DNA of 6,209 nucleotides from Planctomycetota bacterium (GTDB lineage: Bacteria > Planctomycetota > Brocadiia > SM23-32): assembly GCA_030604585.1 (NCBI GenBank), contig JAUVVP010000131.1:1-6209 (forward strand). The letters are read 5' to 3'. The translations under genes and the position numbers were made by a program. Below the pieces are notes generated by a model. The model saw only the letters and a program-made list of their open reading frames with translations. It was not told where the DNA came from and did no database searches. Positions 5,958-6,209 of the stretch are shown here, piece by piece. The first letter of the stretch is position 1; every line of letters begins with the position of its first letter.

Positions 5958-6209
5958 TCAGATCAGCTCGACCGACTCGACGTCTATCTCCGTGGCCACA
6001 GAACGCCCCAGAAGGTCCACGGAGACCACTAACTTGCATCTCTTCTGTCGCCTGACTATGAAGCCCTCCATGCCGATGAGCGGCCCGGTCATCACCCGGA
6101 CCCGCTTGCCCTCCTGCATGTAGGGCCAGGGGTCCACGGGCACGTGCTTCTCGATCATGCACCGCACAGCCTCGACTTGCCCGCCGGGCACGGCGATCGG
6201 ACCGTCACC
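5958..6209 (-). CDS. NusG/RfaH/UpxY-like transcription antiterminator, C-terminal part
   Basis: The 83 residues in view are the C-terminal part of a NusG-family regulator; the frame is open to the window edge, so the N-terminal NGN domain lies outside. The last 54 residues form a KOW domain: EGKRVRV, then GPLIGMEG (about 42-49), a basic segment RRQKR, and a beta-rich end with LLGRSVATEID. The segment before it, with GDGPIAVP, matches the linker often seen after the NGN domain in UpxY-type proteins. A GTG at 6191 could serve as a start, but the KOW domain and linker argue that it is internal. Specialised NusG paralogues of this kind typically promote transcription through long polysaccharide operons, and the position directly upstream of export and polymerisation genes fits that role. 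Housekeeping NusG is less likely, because that gene usually sits beside secE and ribosomal protein genes. Confidence 0.88.
   Translation of the reverse strand, partial: GDGPIAVPGGQVEAVRCMIEKHVPVDPWPYMQEGKRVRVMTGPLIGMEGFIVRRQKRCKLVVSVDLLGRSVATEIDVESVELI

Overview
The window is a 6.2 kb piece of a GC-rich bacterial chromosome. It carries five genes, all read on the minus strand, so transcription runs from base 6209 towards base 1. Together they look like the front part of an exopolysaccharide/capsule locus of the Wzx/Wzy-dependent type in a cell with two membranes. Nothing in the window fixes the taxon. High GC, a FHA domain fused to an export regulator, a UpxY/RfaH-like antiterminator and short TTAGG-type intergenic repeats would fit Planctomycetota or a related lineage, but this is a weak inference.

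In transcription order the layout is as follows. (1) 6209-5958: C-terminal part of a NusG/RfaH/UpxY-like antiterminator with a KOW domain, cut by the window edge. (2) 5905-5258: a secreted protein of unknown function with one carboxypeptidase-regulatory-like beta-sandwich and a proline-rich tail. (3) 5154-3913: a Wza-type outer-membrane polysaccharide export lipoprotein with an unusual acidic, proline-rich insert. (4) 3825-1183: a Wzz/Wzc-type co-polymerase and tyrosine autokinase with a FHA domain fused behind its tyrosine cluster. (5) 1162-1: a multi-pass O-antigen ligase/Wzy polymerase family protein, cut by the window edge and probably started at TTG. Intergenic gaps are 52, 103, 87 and 20 nt, compatible with one operon. 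The 87-nt gap holds short GTGTTAGG-like direct repeats around a GC-rich inverted repeat.

The inferred workflow starts with the antiterminator helping RNA polymerase through a long polysaccharide operon. The Wzy-like protein polymerises or ligates repeat units at the inner membrane. The Wzc-like kinase controls chain length and assembles with the Wza-like pore by cycles of tyrosine phosphorylation. The small secreted protein may be an accessory of the envelope complex. Glycosyltransferases and a flippase would be expected beyond base 1 but are not in view.

The most interesting signal is the BY-kinase-FHA fusion. A phosphothreonine-reading domain sits on the same chain as a tyrosine-rich autophosphorylation segment (11 Tyr in 19 residues), and the Walker B motif is non-consensus. 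I see no RNA genes, mobile elements, CRISPR arrays or clear terminators. The long plus-strand open frames are high-GC shadows of the minus-strand genes.
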